From: Micromonospora yasonensis
GTDB taxonomy: Bacteria > Actinomycetota > Actinomycetes > Mycobacteriales > Micromonosporaceae
Reading direction: 5' to 3'
Length of the DNA stretch: 60,751 bases
Assembly (NCBI RefSeq): GCF_026013475.1
Contig: NZ_JAPDPH010000012.1
Location: forward strand, 1-60,751
Shown here: positions 23,842 to 32,059 of the stretch, in pieces
Position numbering within the stretch: position 1 is the stretch's first letter
Layout: each line of letters opens with the position of its first letter
Translations under genes and position numbers: made by a program
The notes under the pieces: model-generated
Told to the model about the DNA's origin: nothing
What the model saw: the letters and a program-made list of their open reading frames with translations, nothing else
Databases searched by the model: none

Positions 23842-23915
23842 CGCGGGGTGGAGCAGCTCGGTAGCTCGCTGGGCTCATAACCCAGAGGTCGCAGGTTCAA
23901 ATCCTGTCCCCGCTA
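23842..23915 (+). tRNA. tRNA-fMet (CAT), initiator, copy 1
   Basis: A 74-nt cloverleaf. Anticodon CAT lies in the loop CTCATAA, with three consecutive G-C pairs in the anticodon stem (GGG/CCC) and an unpaired C1-T72 at the end of the acceptor stem; both are initiator hallmarks. The TTCAAAT T-loop is present. CCA is not encoded. A hairpin terminator follows. Confidence 0.95.
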
Positions 23916-23922
23916 CTCGCCA

Positions 23923-23956
23923 CGAAGGGTCCCGGAGTCCGCTCCGGGGCCCTTCG
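23923..23956 (+). terminator. Terminator after tRNA-fMet copy 1
   Basis: CGAAGGGTCCCGGAG (23923-23937) pairs with CTCCGGGGCCCTTCG (23942-23956), with a T-poor tail. Confidence 0.8.
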
Positions 23957-24034
23957 TTCGTACCGGCCGATCCGCCGCGATCCCGGGACCCGGCTGATCT
24001 CCACGGCGGAGATGCGATAGGCTGTACGAGCCGG

Positions 24035-24108
24035 CGCGGGGTGGAGCAGCTCGGTAGCTCGCTGGGCTCATAACCCAGAGGTCGCAGGTTCAAATCCTGT
24101 CCCCGCTA
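24035..24108 (+). tRNA. tRNA-fMet (CAT), initiator, copy 2
   Basis: Base-for-base identical to the copy at 23842-23915 over 74 nt. It has its own upstream TACGAGCCG-like sequence and its own downstream hairpin, so the duplication covers a transcription unit rather than only the tRNA. Confidence 0.95.
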
Positions 24109-24114
24109 CTCGTC

Positions 24115-24150
24115 GCGAAAGGCCCCGGAGTCCGCTCCGGGGCCTTTCGC
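24115..24150 (+). terminator. Terminator after tRNA-fMet copy 2
   Basis: GCGAAAGGCCCCGGAG (24115-24130) pairs perfectly with CTCCGGGGCCTTTCGC (24135-24150). Confidence 0.8.
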
Positions 24151-24197
24151 CGTTTCCGCGCACTCACCCGCAGATCACCAGGCGTGGCTTGCCCGGT

Positions 24198-24239
24198 AAT
24201 TTCTGAGAGGCTACTCTCGAAACATGTCTCTCAGAAATT
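24198..24239 (+). promoter_or_regulatory. Operator palindrome overlapping the ArsR-type gene start
   Basis: AATTTCTGAGAG (24198-24209) and CTCTCAGAAATT (24228-24239) are a perfect 12-bp inverted repeat with an 18-nt spacer. The ATG at 24224 lies in the spacer, so the right arm encodes codons 2-6. A bound regulator would block both transcription and translation of its own operon. Confidence 0.75.
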
Positions 24240-24820
24240 CCGACCAGGGCAATCCGTACGGAGATCTCGAGCTGACCGACCCGAAGGCGATGCGGGCGCT
24301 CTCCCACCCGGTCCGGCTGGCCATCCTGGGGCGGCTCCAGCGGCACGGCCCGGCGACCGCGACCGAGCTCTCCGAGCACGTCGGCGCGACGCCCTCGGTC
24401 ACCAGCTGGCACCTGCGTCACCTGGCCGGGTTCGGCCTGGTCCGGGACAGCGGGACCGGTGGCGACGCGCGGAAACGGTACTGGGAGGCGAGTGCGCGCG
24501 GTTTCCGGTTCACGTTTCCCGAGGACGAGGAGGGACAGGCCGCCAGCCAGGTGCTGAGCCGCGCCATCTTCACCCAGTACGCGGACCTTCCCGGGCGGTG
24601 GATGGCCGAGGTCGAGCCGTACCTGGCGGCGGAGTGGCGCCGGGAGGCCGGGCTGTCGAACACCAACGTCCGGCTGACCGCCGCCGAGCTGGCCGCCGTC
24701 AACGCCGCGATCGAGCAGGTGCTCGCGCCGTACGTCACCCGGGACCGGGCCGACCAGCCGTCCGGTGCCCGTCACGTGCGGTTCATGCGCTACGTCATGC
24801 CCGAAGCGGAGGAGCGGTGA
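24224..24820 (+). CDS. ArsR-type winged-helix transcriptional regulator
   Basis: A 198-residue regulator with an N-terminal winged HTH (residues 20-80: MRALSHPVRLAILGRL, ATELSEHVGATPSVTSWHLR, LVRDSG). The longer C-terminal half is helical and may bind a ligand or dimerise; no metal-binding cysteines are present, so it is not a typical metal sensor. The stop overlaps the GTG of an MFS exporter gene by 4 bp, and a palindrome sits over its own start, which together indicate an autoregulated transporter operon. Confidence 0.85.
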   Translation: MSLRNSDQGNPYGDLELTDPKAMRALSHPVRLAILGRLQRHGPATATELSEHVGATPSVTSWHLRHLAGFGLVRDSGTGGDARKRYWEASARGFRFTFPEDEEGQAASQVLSRAIFTQYADLPGRWMAEVEPYLAAEWRREAGLSNTNVRLTAAELAAVNAAIEQVLAPYVTRDRADQPSGARHVRFMRYVMPEAEER

Positions 24821-26112
24821 GCGGCCCCGGGGAGCGGTCTCGTCCGCTGCTCCGCGACCCCGGTTTCCGGCCGTTCTTCGTGGCGCACGCCGTCTCGCAG
24901 TTCGGCGACCGGATCTCCGAGCTGGCCTTCCCGCTCCTCGCGGTGCTCCTCCTCGACGCCACCGCCGCCCAGGTGTCGGTGCTGACCGCCCTGGTGTGGC
25001 TGCCGAACCTCGCCGCGATCTTCCTCGGCGCCTGGGTGGACCGGCAGCCGAACAAGAAGCGGCTCCTGGTGGCGGCCGACCTGATCCGCGCCGCGCTGCT
25101 CGTGACGGTGCCCCTCGCGTTCGCGTTCGACGCCGGCACGCTGGCCCAGCTCTACGCCGTGGCGCTGCTGACCGGGGCCGCCTCGGTGCTGTTCAACACC
25201 ACGTACCCGGCCTTCTTCGTGTTGCTCGTGGACCGGTCGCGCTACCTGGCGGCGAACAGCGCGCTCAGCGCCAGCCGGTCGGTGTCGTTCATCGCCGGCC
25301 CGGCCCTCGGGGGTGTGCTGGTCCAGGCGTTGACGGCGCCGATCGCGATCCTGGTGGACGCGGTCTCGTTCCTCCTGTCCGCCTGGGGCATCGGCCGGGC
25401 CAGACCGACCGGGACGTCCGGCGGCACCGACGATGCCGCGACCGGCCGGCTGTGGCAGCGAGCCCGGGAGGGGCTGCGGTTCACCTTCGGTCACCCCGTC
25501 CTCCGGGCCGCCCTCGGCTGTACGACCACCGTCAACTACTTCAGCTTCGTCTTCAACGCGCTGCTCGTCTTCTTCGCCAGCCGTACGCTCGACCTCCCCG
25601 CGGGGCTGCTCGGCCTCGCGCTCGGGGTCGGCGCGGCCGGCGGGCTGCTGGGCGCGGTCGCCGCGCCGCGCCTGTCCGCCCGGATCGGGGTGGGCCGCAG
25701 CATCATGCTCGGCGCTGTTGTCTTCCCGGCCTCGATCGCCCTGGTGGCCGTCGCCGGGGGCCCACTCTGGGCGCGGGTGGCTCTGGTGGCCGGGGCGGAG
25801 TTCCTCTCCGGGGTCGGTGTGATGCTGTTCGACGTCAACCTCAACGCGCTCAACGCCACTGTCATCCCCGACGGCCTGCGAAGCCGGGTCTCCGGCATGT
25901 ACTCGACGGTCAACTACGGGATCCGGCCGCTGGGCGCGCTGACCGGCGGGGCGCTCGGCAGCTGGCTCGGCCTGCGCCCGACGCTGTGGATCGCGGCGGT
26001 CGGGGGGACCCTGTGCGTGCTCTGGCTGCTCCCCTCGCCGATCCCGAAGGTGCGTTCCCTGGACCAGCTCGACGGTCCCGACCGGGCCGAACCCGCCCTG
26101 GCCGATCGATGA
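24817..26112 (+). CDS. Major facilitator superfamily exporter
   Basis: A 431-residue MFS_3-type carrier: about 12 helices, with a helix-2/3 loop GAWVDRQPNKKRLL and a matching second-half loop. The start FRPFFVAHAVSQFGDRISELAFPLLAV is typical of macrolide/multidrug efflux relatives. It is translationally coupled to the ArsR-type gene (GTGA overlap). The substrate is probably what the regulator senses, but cannot be named. Confidence 0.87.
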   Translation: MSGPGERSRPLLRDPGFRPFFVAHAVSQFGDRISELAFPLLAVLLLDATAAQVSVLTALVWLPNLAAIFLGAWVDRQPNKKRLLVAADLIRAALLVTVPLAFAFDAGTLAQLYAVALLTGAASVLFNTTYPAFFVLLVDRSRYLAANSALSASRSVSFIAGPALGGVLVQALTAPIAILVDAVSFLLSAWGIGRARPTGTSGGTDDAATGRLWQRAREGLRFTFGHPVLRAALGCTTTVNYFSFVFNALLVFFASRTLDLPAGLLGLALGVGAAGGLLGAVAAPRLSARIGVGRSIMLGAVVFPASIALVAVAGGPLWARVALVAGAEFLSGVGVMLFDVNLNALNATVIPDGLRSRVSGMYSTVNYGIRPLGALTGGALGSWLGLRPTLWIAAVGGTLCVLWLLPSPIPKVRSLDQLDGPDRAEPALADR

Positions 26113-26163
26113 GGCATGTCGGTGGCGGGTGATATGCCATCGGTGGAGAGAGGAGACGACACC

Positions 26164-26706
26164 GTGGCGAAGCTGCTGTACTCGGTGACCATGTCGCTCG
26201 ACGGTTTCATCGCCGGCCCGGGCGGCGACATGTCCTGGCTGACCGAACACATCGCGCCGAACCCGACGGTGGACGACCTGATCGGCCGGATCGGGGCCCT
26301 GCTCGTCGGCAACCGCACCTTCGGGGGCGACGACCCGCACCGGGGGACCGAGAAGGAGGGCAAAGCGTTCGGGGGTGGCTGGGAGGGGCCGCAGTTCGTG
26401 CTCACCCACCAGCCGCCGGCCGAGCCGGTGCCCGGGGTGACCTTCGTCGCGGACCTGCGCGAGGCGGTCGCCGCGGCCCGCGCCGCCGCCGGCGAGAAGT
26501 ACGTCAACCCGCTCGGCGCCGAGACGGCGCGTGGCTGCCTGGAGGCCGGCCTGCTCGACGAGGTCCTGACCATCGTCGCGCCGCTGATGCTCGGCGACGG
26601 GGTCCGGTTGTTCGCGTACCCCGGCGGCTGCACGGTCCCGCTGGAGCGGATCGGCGTCACGTACACGCCCGCCGCGACGAACCTGTGGTGGCGGGTCGTC
26701 CGGTGA
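26164..26706 (+). CDS. Dihydrofolate reductase-like (RibD C-terminal type) reductase
   Basis: A 180-residue protein of the YyaP/YwjB-type reductase family (MAKLLYSVTMSLDGFIAGPG at the start). The LLVGNRTF and VNPLGAETARGCLEAGLLDEV segments match the NADPH-binding side of the RibD-C fold. GTG at 26164 with GAGAGGAG upstream. It follows the MFS gene by 51 bp. Members are common, with largely unknown substrates; it is not the essential folA. Confidence 0.85.
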   Translation: MAKLLYSVTMSLDGFIAGPGGDMSWLTEHIAPNPTVDDLIGRIGALLVGNRTFGGDDPHRGTEKEGKAFGGGWEGPQFVLTHQPPAEPVPGVTFVADLREAVAAARAAAGEKYVNPLGAETARGCLEAGLLDEVLTIVAPLMLGDGVRLFAYPGGCTVPLERIGVTYTPAATNLWWRVVR

Positions 26707-26756
26707 GGGGCCGCGTCCGCCCGGCCCGGCTTGCGCGTCTCGGCGAGGATGAGGGC

Positions 26757-27014
26757 ATGTCTGCTTGGAACAGGTGGTGGGGGCGGCTCGGCGCGGTCCT
26801 CGGTGCGGTCGTGCTTGCGGTCTTCGTACCGGTCGCGGCCTGGGCGTCCACGGGCACCGGCGAGCTGGTGGTGGAGGCCGCGCGGCGGCGGCCTCGGGGC
26901 GGCGGCGGCTTTTTCGGCTTCCTCGGGCTGCTCTGCTGCCTCGGGGTGGTCGTCGTGATCGTGCTGCTGGTGCTGCTCCTGATGCGTAACCGGCGCGGCG
27001 GCCCGCGGCGCTGA
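26757..27014 (+). CDS. Small Gly/Arg-rich membrane protein
   Basis: An 85-residue protein with an N-terminal hydrophobic segment (residues 10-30, possibly a signal anchor), an Arg/Gly-rich middle (ARRRPRGGGG) and a second membrane helix (about 50-76, LLCCLGVVVVIVLLVLLL) followed by a basic tail. No family recognised. The ribosome site is modest (GAGGGC). It ends at a hairpin shared with the convergent binding-protein gene. Confidence 0.55.
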   Translation: MSAWNRWWGRLGAVLGAVVLAVFVPVAAWASTGTGELVVEAARRRPRGGGGFFGFLGLLCCLGVVVVIVLLVLLLMRNRRGGPRR

Positions 27015-27025
27015 CCTGGTCCGTC

Positions 27026-27059
27026 CGTCGCGGTCCGGCCCCGGCACCGGACCGCGACG
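27026..27059. terminator. Bidirectional hairpin between convergent genes
   Basis: CGTCGCGGTCCGG (27026-27038) pairs perfectly with CCGGACCGCGACG (27047-27059), between a plus-strand and a minus-strand stop codon. Confidence 0.78.
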
Positions 27060-27064
27060 CCGGG

Positions 27065-28384
27065 TCATTCGGCCAGGGCCGCGTTCGCCTGCGCCATGAA
27101 CCTCGAGGTCGCCGCCCGCGCCCCGGACTGCTTCGCCCGGATGCTCTCCGCCGCGGCGACGAGCAGGGTACGCACCCGCGCGTGGCCCTTGGGCGGGGGA
27201 GCGGGCGCCGGACCCATCAGGTCGGCGAGGTCGGCGTCGAGGGCGACCAACCGCTTCACGGTCCGGTCGGTGGTCCCGTCGGTGACGAACCGCCGGACGG
27301 AGACGCTCGGGTTCAGCCCGCGTTCGGTGCCCAGGAGCCGACCGGCCGCCACGTTGTTGGTCAGGAAGTTGATCACGTCGGCGACCACCTCGGGCTGCCG
27401 GGTGCCCCGGAACCCGGCCCAGTACATCGACGCCCGGGGCCATTGCGCGGCCGGGGTGCCCGGCAGGGCGACCATGCCGAGCTCTTCCTTCGTCCGGCGC
27501 TGGAGTTCCGGGAGCTGGTGCGACCAGGCGAACGACGCGGCGGTGTGCCCGGTGACCACCGGCTCCCGGTCCGGCTCGCCGGTGTCCGCCAGCTCCACCA
27601 GGGGGACGTCCGGCGTGGCGCGGTCGTACCGGGCCACCTGCCAGAACTCGAACCAGTCGAGCAGCTCGGCCGAGCTGAAGCCGAGCTGTCGCCCCCGGTA
27701 CAGCTCGCCGCCCTGCCCGCGCAGCCAGAGCCAGAGCGCACGGTAGTCGCCGGAGGGGTCCGTGGTGCCGACCACCTGGCTGTCGGAGGCGTGGCTGACC
27801 TGGGCGGCCCACCGGGTGTAGTCCTTCCACGGCATGCCGGTGTGCGGCTCCGGCACCCGGAGGCGGCGCAGCAGGTCCCGGTTGTAGACCAGGGCGGCGG
27901 TGGTCTGCGCGGCGGCCACCGCCACGGTCCGCTCGTCCACCCGGCCGTACCGGGCCAGGTTCTCCGGCAGGCCGCGCAGGTCGAGCCGGTCGTCCGCGAC
28001 GTACCGGCTGAGGTCGAGGACGATCTCGCGCTGGGCGTACTCGGTGAGCACGGTGTCGTCGACCTGGAAGAGGTCGGGCACGTTGCCCCCGGTGGCCTGG
28101 GTGGCCAGCCGGTCGTAGTAGCCGGTCAGGCCCTGCCAGGTGACCCGGAACCGCACCCCGGGGTTCTGCTGGGAGTAGAGGCGCAGCGCCCGCTCGGTGG
28201 CCTCGGCCCGCTGGTTGCCGCCCCACCAGAACACGGACAGCTCGATCGGCCCGTCGTCGGCCCGGGTCTGCTCCTCCGGGGTGCAGCCGGCCAGCCCGCC
28301 GCCGAGCAGGGGCAGCCCGGCCAGCCCGCCGAGGAGCCGCCGCCGGTCGAGGCCGGGGCGGGACGCGGGCTGCGGAGCGGGCAC
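27065..28384 (-). CDS. Extracellular solute-binding lipoprotein (family 1, sugar type)
   Basis: A 439-residue binding protein. The signal peptide has a twin-arginine-like DRRRLLGGL, a hydrophobic stretch and a lipobox LAGC at about 31-34. The mature part (ELSVFWWGGNQRAEATERAL, VDDTVLTEYAQREIVLDLS, GFRGTRQPEVVADVINFLTN) matches the MalE-like sugar-binding class. GTG at 28384 with CAGGAG upstream. No permease or ATPase gene adjoins, so it is an orphan that must share a transporter encoded elsewhere. Confidence 0.83.
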   Translation of the reverse strand: MPAPQPASRPGLDRRRLLGGLAGLPLLGGGLAGCTPEEQTRADDGPIELSVFWWGGNQRAEATERALRLYSQQNPGVRFRVTWQGLTGYYDRLATQATGGNVPDLFQVDDTVLTEYAQREIVLDLSRYVADDRLDLRGLPENLARYGRVDERTVAVAAAQTTAALVYNRDLLRRLRVPEPHTGMPWKDYTRWAAQVSHASDSQVVGTTDPSGDYRALWLWLRGQGGELYRGRQLGFSSAELLDWFEFWQVARYDRATPDVPLVELADTGEPDREPVVTGHTAASFAWSHQLPELQRRTKEELGMVALPGTPAAQWPRASMYWAGFRGTRQPEVVADVINFLTNNVAAGRLLGTERGLNPSVSVRRFVTDGTTDRTVKRLVALDADLADLMGPAPAPPPKGHARVRTLLVAAAESIRAKQSGARAATSRFMAQANAALAE

Positions 28385-28536
28385 GGGCGGTCTCCTGGCG
28401 GCTGCGGCGGACGGACCATTTACCCAGGGCCCGGGCGAGGGTGTCAACGTCCGACCCGGCACGCCTCCGGGCCGGAGCGGACGGGACGGCCGGTGGCCGC
28501 GCCGGGCGGGCACCGCTCCCATGGTGTACTAGCGCC

Positions 28537-29370
28537 GTGGAACTTCTGCACTCCGGCAAGGTTCGGGACGTCTACGCCGACGGCGATGACCTGATCCTGG
28601 TCGCCTCCGACCGGATCTCGATCTACGACGTGGCGCTGCCGACCCCGATCCCCGACAAGGGTCGCCTGCTCACCGCGCTGTCGCTGTGGTGGTTCGAGCA
28701 GCTCGTCGATCTCGTGCCGAACCACGTCATCTCCGCCACCGACGTGCCGGCGGAGTTCGCCGGCCGGGCGATCCGCTGCCGCCGGCTGGACATGGTCCCG
28801 ATCGAGTGCGTGGCCCGGGGCTACCTGACCGGTGGCGGCTTCGCCGAGTACCAGCGCAGCGGCGCGGTCTCCGGCGTGGAGCTGCCCCGGGGCCTGGTGG
28901 AGGCGTCGATCCTGCCCGAGCCGATCTTCACCCCGTCGACCAAGGCGCCCAAGGGCGAGCACGACGAGCCGATCACGTACGGGCAGGTGGTCGACAAGGT
29001 CGGCGCGGAGACCGCCGAGCGGCTGCGGCAGATCACCCTCGACGTCTACCGGCGGGGCGCGGAGATCGCCGCCGACCGGGGCATCCTGGTCGCCGACACC
29101 AAGATCGAGCTGGGCTGGGCGCCGGACGGCACGTTGGTCCTCGCCGACGAGGTGCTCACCTCCGACTCGTCGCGGTTCTGGCCGGCCGAGTCGTACCAGC
29201 CGGGTCGCGCCCAGTTCTCCTTCGACAAGCAGTACGTGCGCGACTGGGCCACCGGCAGCGGCTGGGACAAGCAGCCGCCGGCCCCCGAGGTGCCGGCCGA
29301 GGTGGTCGAGGCGACCCGGGCCCGCTACGTCGAGGTCTACGAGAAACTCACCGGCAACCGCTGGGACTGA
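28537..29370 (+). CDS. purC: Phosphoribosylaminoimidazole-succinocarboxamide synthase (SAICAR synthetase)
   Basis: A 277-residue PurC: GKVRDVYADG and LVASDRISIYDV near the N-terminus form the nucleotide site, then IECVARGYLTGGGFAEY and TKAPKGEHDE, and ADTKIELGWAPDG. It ligates aspartate to CAIR in purine synthesis. GTG start at 28537; there is no clear ribosome site. It stands alone, without purD or purL beside it, and is divergent from the binding lipoprotein. Confidence 0.93.
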   Translation: MELLHSGKVRDVYADGDDLILVASDRISIYDVALPTPIPDKGRLLTALSLWWFEQLVDLVPNHVISATDVPAEFAGRAIRCRRLDMVPIECVARGYLTGGGFAEYQRSGAVSGVELPRGLVEASILPEPIFTPSTKAPKGEHDEPITYGQVVDKVGAETAERLRQITLDVYRRGAEIAADRGILVADTKIELGWAPDGTLVLADEVLTSDSSRFWPAESYQPGRAQFSFDKQYVRDWATGSGWDKQPPAPEVPAEVVEATRARYVEVYEKLTGNRWD

Positions 29371-29463
29371 CCGGGACACCCCGCTTCGCCGTACCTGCTG
29401 GACCCGACCCGCGTCACCGTCGAGGATGTTCTCGTCACTCTCGGTCGGTCTCGGGATGGTCGG

Positions 29464-30246
29464 ATGAACGGCGACATGTGGATCAGGGCACTCAAGGCCG
29501 CGCGGGCCGGCGCGGGCGTCTCCCAGGAGGCCCTCGCGGAGCTGATCAGGTGGAGCCCGTCCACCATCGCGGCGATCGAGACCGGCCGGCGCCGGCCGAC
29601 CCCGCAGTTCGCCGAGGCCGCGGACGAGGCGTTGGGCACCGGCGGGCTGCTGGCCGAGTTGCTGGCGGTGGCCGCCCGACAGGAGTCCCCCGCCTGGTTC
29701 GCACCGTGGCGGGGGATCGAGGCGGAGGCGGTCGCGCTCCGCACCTCCCAGCCGTCGCTGGTGCCGGGCCTGCTGCAGACCGAGGCGTACGCGCGTGCCG
29801 TGCTGCACGCTCAGGGCACGCACACCCCGGAGCGGGTGGACCAGCTCGTCGCCAGCCGGATGGCCCGCCAGGAGTTGCTCACCGGCCCGACCCCGAAGCG
29901 GTTCACCGCCATCATCGATGAGACCGCCCTGCGCCGGGTCGTCGGCGACCGGGACGTCCAGCGCGCCCAGTTGGAGCGGCTGGTCGAGCTGGCCGCGCTG
30001 CCGCACGTCCGGCCCTACGTGGTGCCCGCCGAGGTCGGCGCGCACCCCGGACTGGCCGGCGGCTTCGTGCTGGCCACCCTGCCGGACGGGGACGAAGTGG
30101 CCTACGTGGACGGTGTCTTCGGTCAGGTGGTCGACCGGCCCGACGCCATGGATACCATCAGGACCATGTGGGACACGCTGCTCAGCGAGGCCCTGCCCGC
30201 TGGCGTGTCGGTCGAGCTGATCGGGAAGCTGGTGAGCGAGCTGTGA
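29464..30246 (+). CDS. XRE-family helix-turn-helix regulator with DUF5753 domain
   Basis: A 260-residue regulator. HTH at about residues 8-60 (RAGAGVSQEALAELIRWSPS, IAAIETGRRRPTP). DUF5753 is marked by SLVPGLLQTEAYARAVL, then IIDETALRRVVGD and VVPAEVGAHPGLAGGF. The stop overlaps the GTG of a DUF397 gene by 4 bp. It is a second copy of the module at 5143-6433 but is only distantly similar to it, so the two are probably separate acquisitions, not a recent duplication. Confidence 0.87.
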   Translation: MNGDMWIRALKAARAGAGVSQEALAELIRWSPSTIAAIETGRRRPTPQFAEAADEALGTGGLLAELLAVAARQESPAWFAPWRGIEAEAVALRTSQPSLVPGLLQTEAYARAVLHAQGTHTPERVDQLVASRMARQELLTGPTPKRFTAIIDETALRRVVGDRDVQRAQLERLVELAALPHVRPYVVPAEVGAHPGLAGGFVLATLPDGDEVAYVDGVFGQVVDRPDAMDTIRTMWDTLLSEALPAGVSVELIGKLVSEL

Positions 30247-30437
30247 ACACTGCCCCCACCCCTCGGTGGCGTGTATCGAGCCGGTCGGGCAACGGCGGGG
30301 ACACGTGCGTCGAGGTGGCCGACAACCTGTCCGACCGCGTACTGGTCCGCGACTCGAAGGACCGCGACGGCGGCACCCTCGCCTTCGCTCCGGAGGCGTG
30401 GCGGGCCTTCGTCGCGCTGGTCAAGGCCGTCGGCTGA
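30243..30437 (+). CDS. DUF397 domain protein
   Basis: A 64-residue DUF397 protein: WRVSSRSGNGGDTCVEVADN, then VRDSKDRDGGTLAF and a WRAFVALVK helix. Translationally coupled to the preceding XRE/DUF5753 regulator by a GTGA overlap. Expected to act with that regulator. Confidence 0.88.
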   Translation: MNTAPTPRWRVSSRSGNGGDTCVEVADNLSDRVLVRDSKDRDGGTLAFAPEAWRAFVALVKAVG

Positions 30438-30509
30438 GCCATCGCCCGTCCGAGGGGCGCGACCACGCCATCCGCCGGGGGTCCCGTTCGGCCGCATGGC
30501 TCCGCCGTA

Positions 30510-31994
30510 TTAGTCCACCCAGTCGAGGGTGCGCTGGACGGCCTTGCGCCAGTTGCGCAGCTCGCGCTCCCGGTGCGCCGGGTCCATGGCGGGCTGCCAC
30601 TGGGCGTCCGAGCTCCACTGCTCGCGCAGGGTGGCCAGGTCCGGCCAGAAGCCGACCGCCAGGCCGGCCGCGTACGCGGCGCCGAGGCAGGTGGTCTCGG
30701 TGATCCGGGAGCGGACCACCGGCACGTCGAGGACGTCGGCGAGGAACTGCATGAGCAGCGCGTTGCCGGTCATCCCGCCGTCCACCCGGAGCCGCCGCAG
30801 CGCCACGTCGGAGTCGGCGTTCATCGCGTCGACCACCTCGCGGGTCTGCCAGGCGGACGCCTCCAGCACCGCGCGGGCCAGGTGCCCCTTGGTGATGTAG
30901 CCGGTCAACCCGGCGATCACGCCCCGGGCGTCGCTGCGCCAGTGCGGCGCGAACAGCCCGGAGAAGGCCGGCACCACGTAGCAGCCGCCGTTGTCGTCGA
31001 CGGTGCGGGCCAGCTCCTCGATCTGCGGGGCGGTGGAGATCAGGCCGAGGTTGTCGCGCAGCCACTGCACCAGCGAGCCGGTGACCGCGATCGCGCCCTC
31101 CAGCGCGTACACGGGCGGCTGGCCGTCGATCTGGTACGCGACCGTGGTGAGCAGGCCGTGCCCGGAGGTGACCGGGCTGGCGCCGGTGTTGAGCAGCAGG
31201 AAGCTGCCGGTGCCGTAGGTGCACTTGGCCTCGCCGGGCTGGAAGCAGGTCTGCCCGAAGAGGGCGGACTGCTGGTCGCCGAGCGCGCTGGCCACCGGCA
31301 CCCCGGCGAGCACCCCCTCGGCGGTGCCGTAGACCTCGGCCGAGCTGCGGATCTCCGGCAGCATGGCGGCCGGCACCCGCAGCGCGTCGAGCAGCTCCGG
31401 GTCCCAGTCCAGGGTGGCCAGGTCCATCAGCATGGTGCGGCTGGCGTTGGTCACGTCGGTGACGTGCCGGCCGGTCAGCTTCCAGATCAGCCAACTGTCG
31501 ATCGTGCCGAACAGGACCTCGCCCCGCTCGGCCCGCGCGCGCAGGCCGTCGACGTGGTCGAGCAGCCAGCGCAGCTTCGGTCCGGCGAAGTAGGTGGCCA
31601 GGGTGAGGCCGGTGCGGGCGCGCAGCCGCTTCTCGTCGTACGCCTCGGCCAGCTCACGCAGCAGCGGACCGGTGCGGGTGTCCTGCCAGACGATGGCGGG
31701 GGCGACCGGTTTTCCGGTCGCCCGATCCCAGACCACCGTGGTCTCCCGCTGGTTGGTGATGCCGACGGCGGCCAGCCCGTCCGGCCCGGCACCCGCGGCG
31801 GCGAGCGCCTCCAGCACCACCTGCTGCACGTTCGCCCAGATCTCCTCCGCGTCGTGCTCGACCCAGCCGGGCTGCGGGAAGAACTGCCGGTGTTCGCGCT
31901 GGGCGACGGAGACGATCTCCCCGGCCCGGTCGAAGACGATGCACCGCGACGAGGTGGTGCCCTGATCGATGGCGGCGACGAGCTCTCCGGTCAC
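30510..31994 (-). CDS. glpK: Glycerol kinase
   Basis: A 494-residue FGGY kinase. The phosphate loop DQGTTSSR is near residue 10, and the FGGY signature region follows ([32 protein letters not shown]). It phosphorylates glycerol to glycerol-3-phosphate. GTG at 31994 directly precedes the conserved [10 protein letters not shown]. No glpF or glpD lies next to it. It is divergent from the PRPP-synthetase paralogue with a 65-bp gap. Confidence 0.93.
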   Translation of the reverse strand: MTGELVAAIDQGTTSSRCIVFDRAGEIVSVAQREHRQFFPQPGWVEHDAEEIWANVQQVVLEALAAAGAGPDGLAAVGITNQRETTVVWDRATGKPVAPAIVWQDTRTGPLLRELAEAYDEKRLRARTGLTLATYFAGPKLRWLLDHVDGLRARAERGEVLFGTIDSWLIWKLTGRHVTDVTNASRTMLMDLATLDWDPELLDALRVPAAMLPEIRSSAEVYGTAEGVLAGVPVASALGDQQSALFGQTCFQPGEAKCTYGTGSFLLLNTGASPVTSGHGLLTTVAYQIDGQPPVYALEGAIAVTGSLVQWLRDNLGLISTAPQIEELARTVDDNGGCYVVPAFSGLFAPHWRSDARGVIAGLTGYITKGHLARAVLEASAWQTREVVDAMNADSDVALRRLRVDGGMTGNALLMQFLADVLDVPVVRSRITETTCLGAAYAAGLAVGFWPDLATLREQWSSDAQWQPAMDPAHRERELRNWRKAVQRTLDWVD

Positions 31995-32059
31995 GGCAGC
32001 ACCGTACCCGCCGGGAGCGTCCACCGCCTTCCCCCGGACGACCCGTACGATCACCAGGC

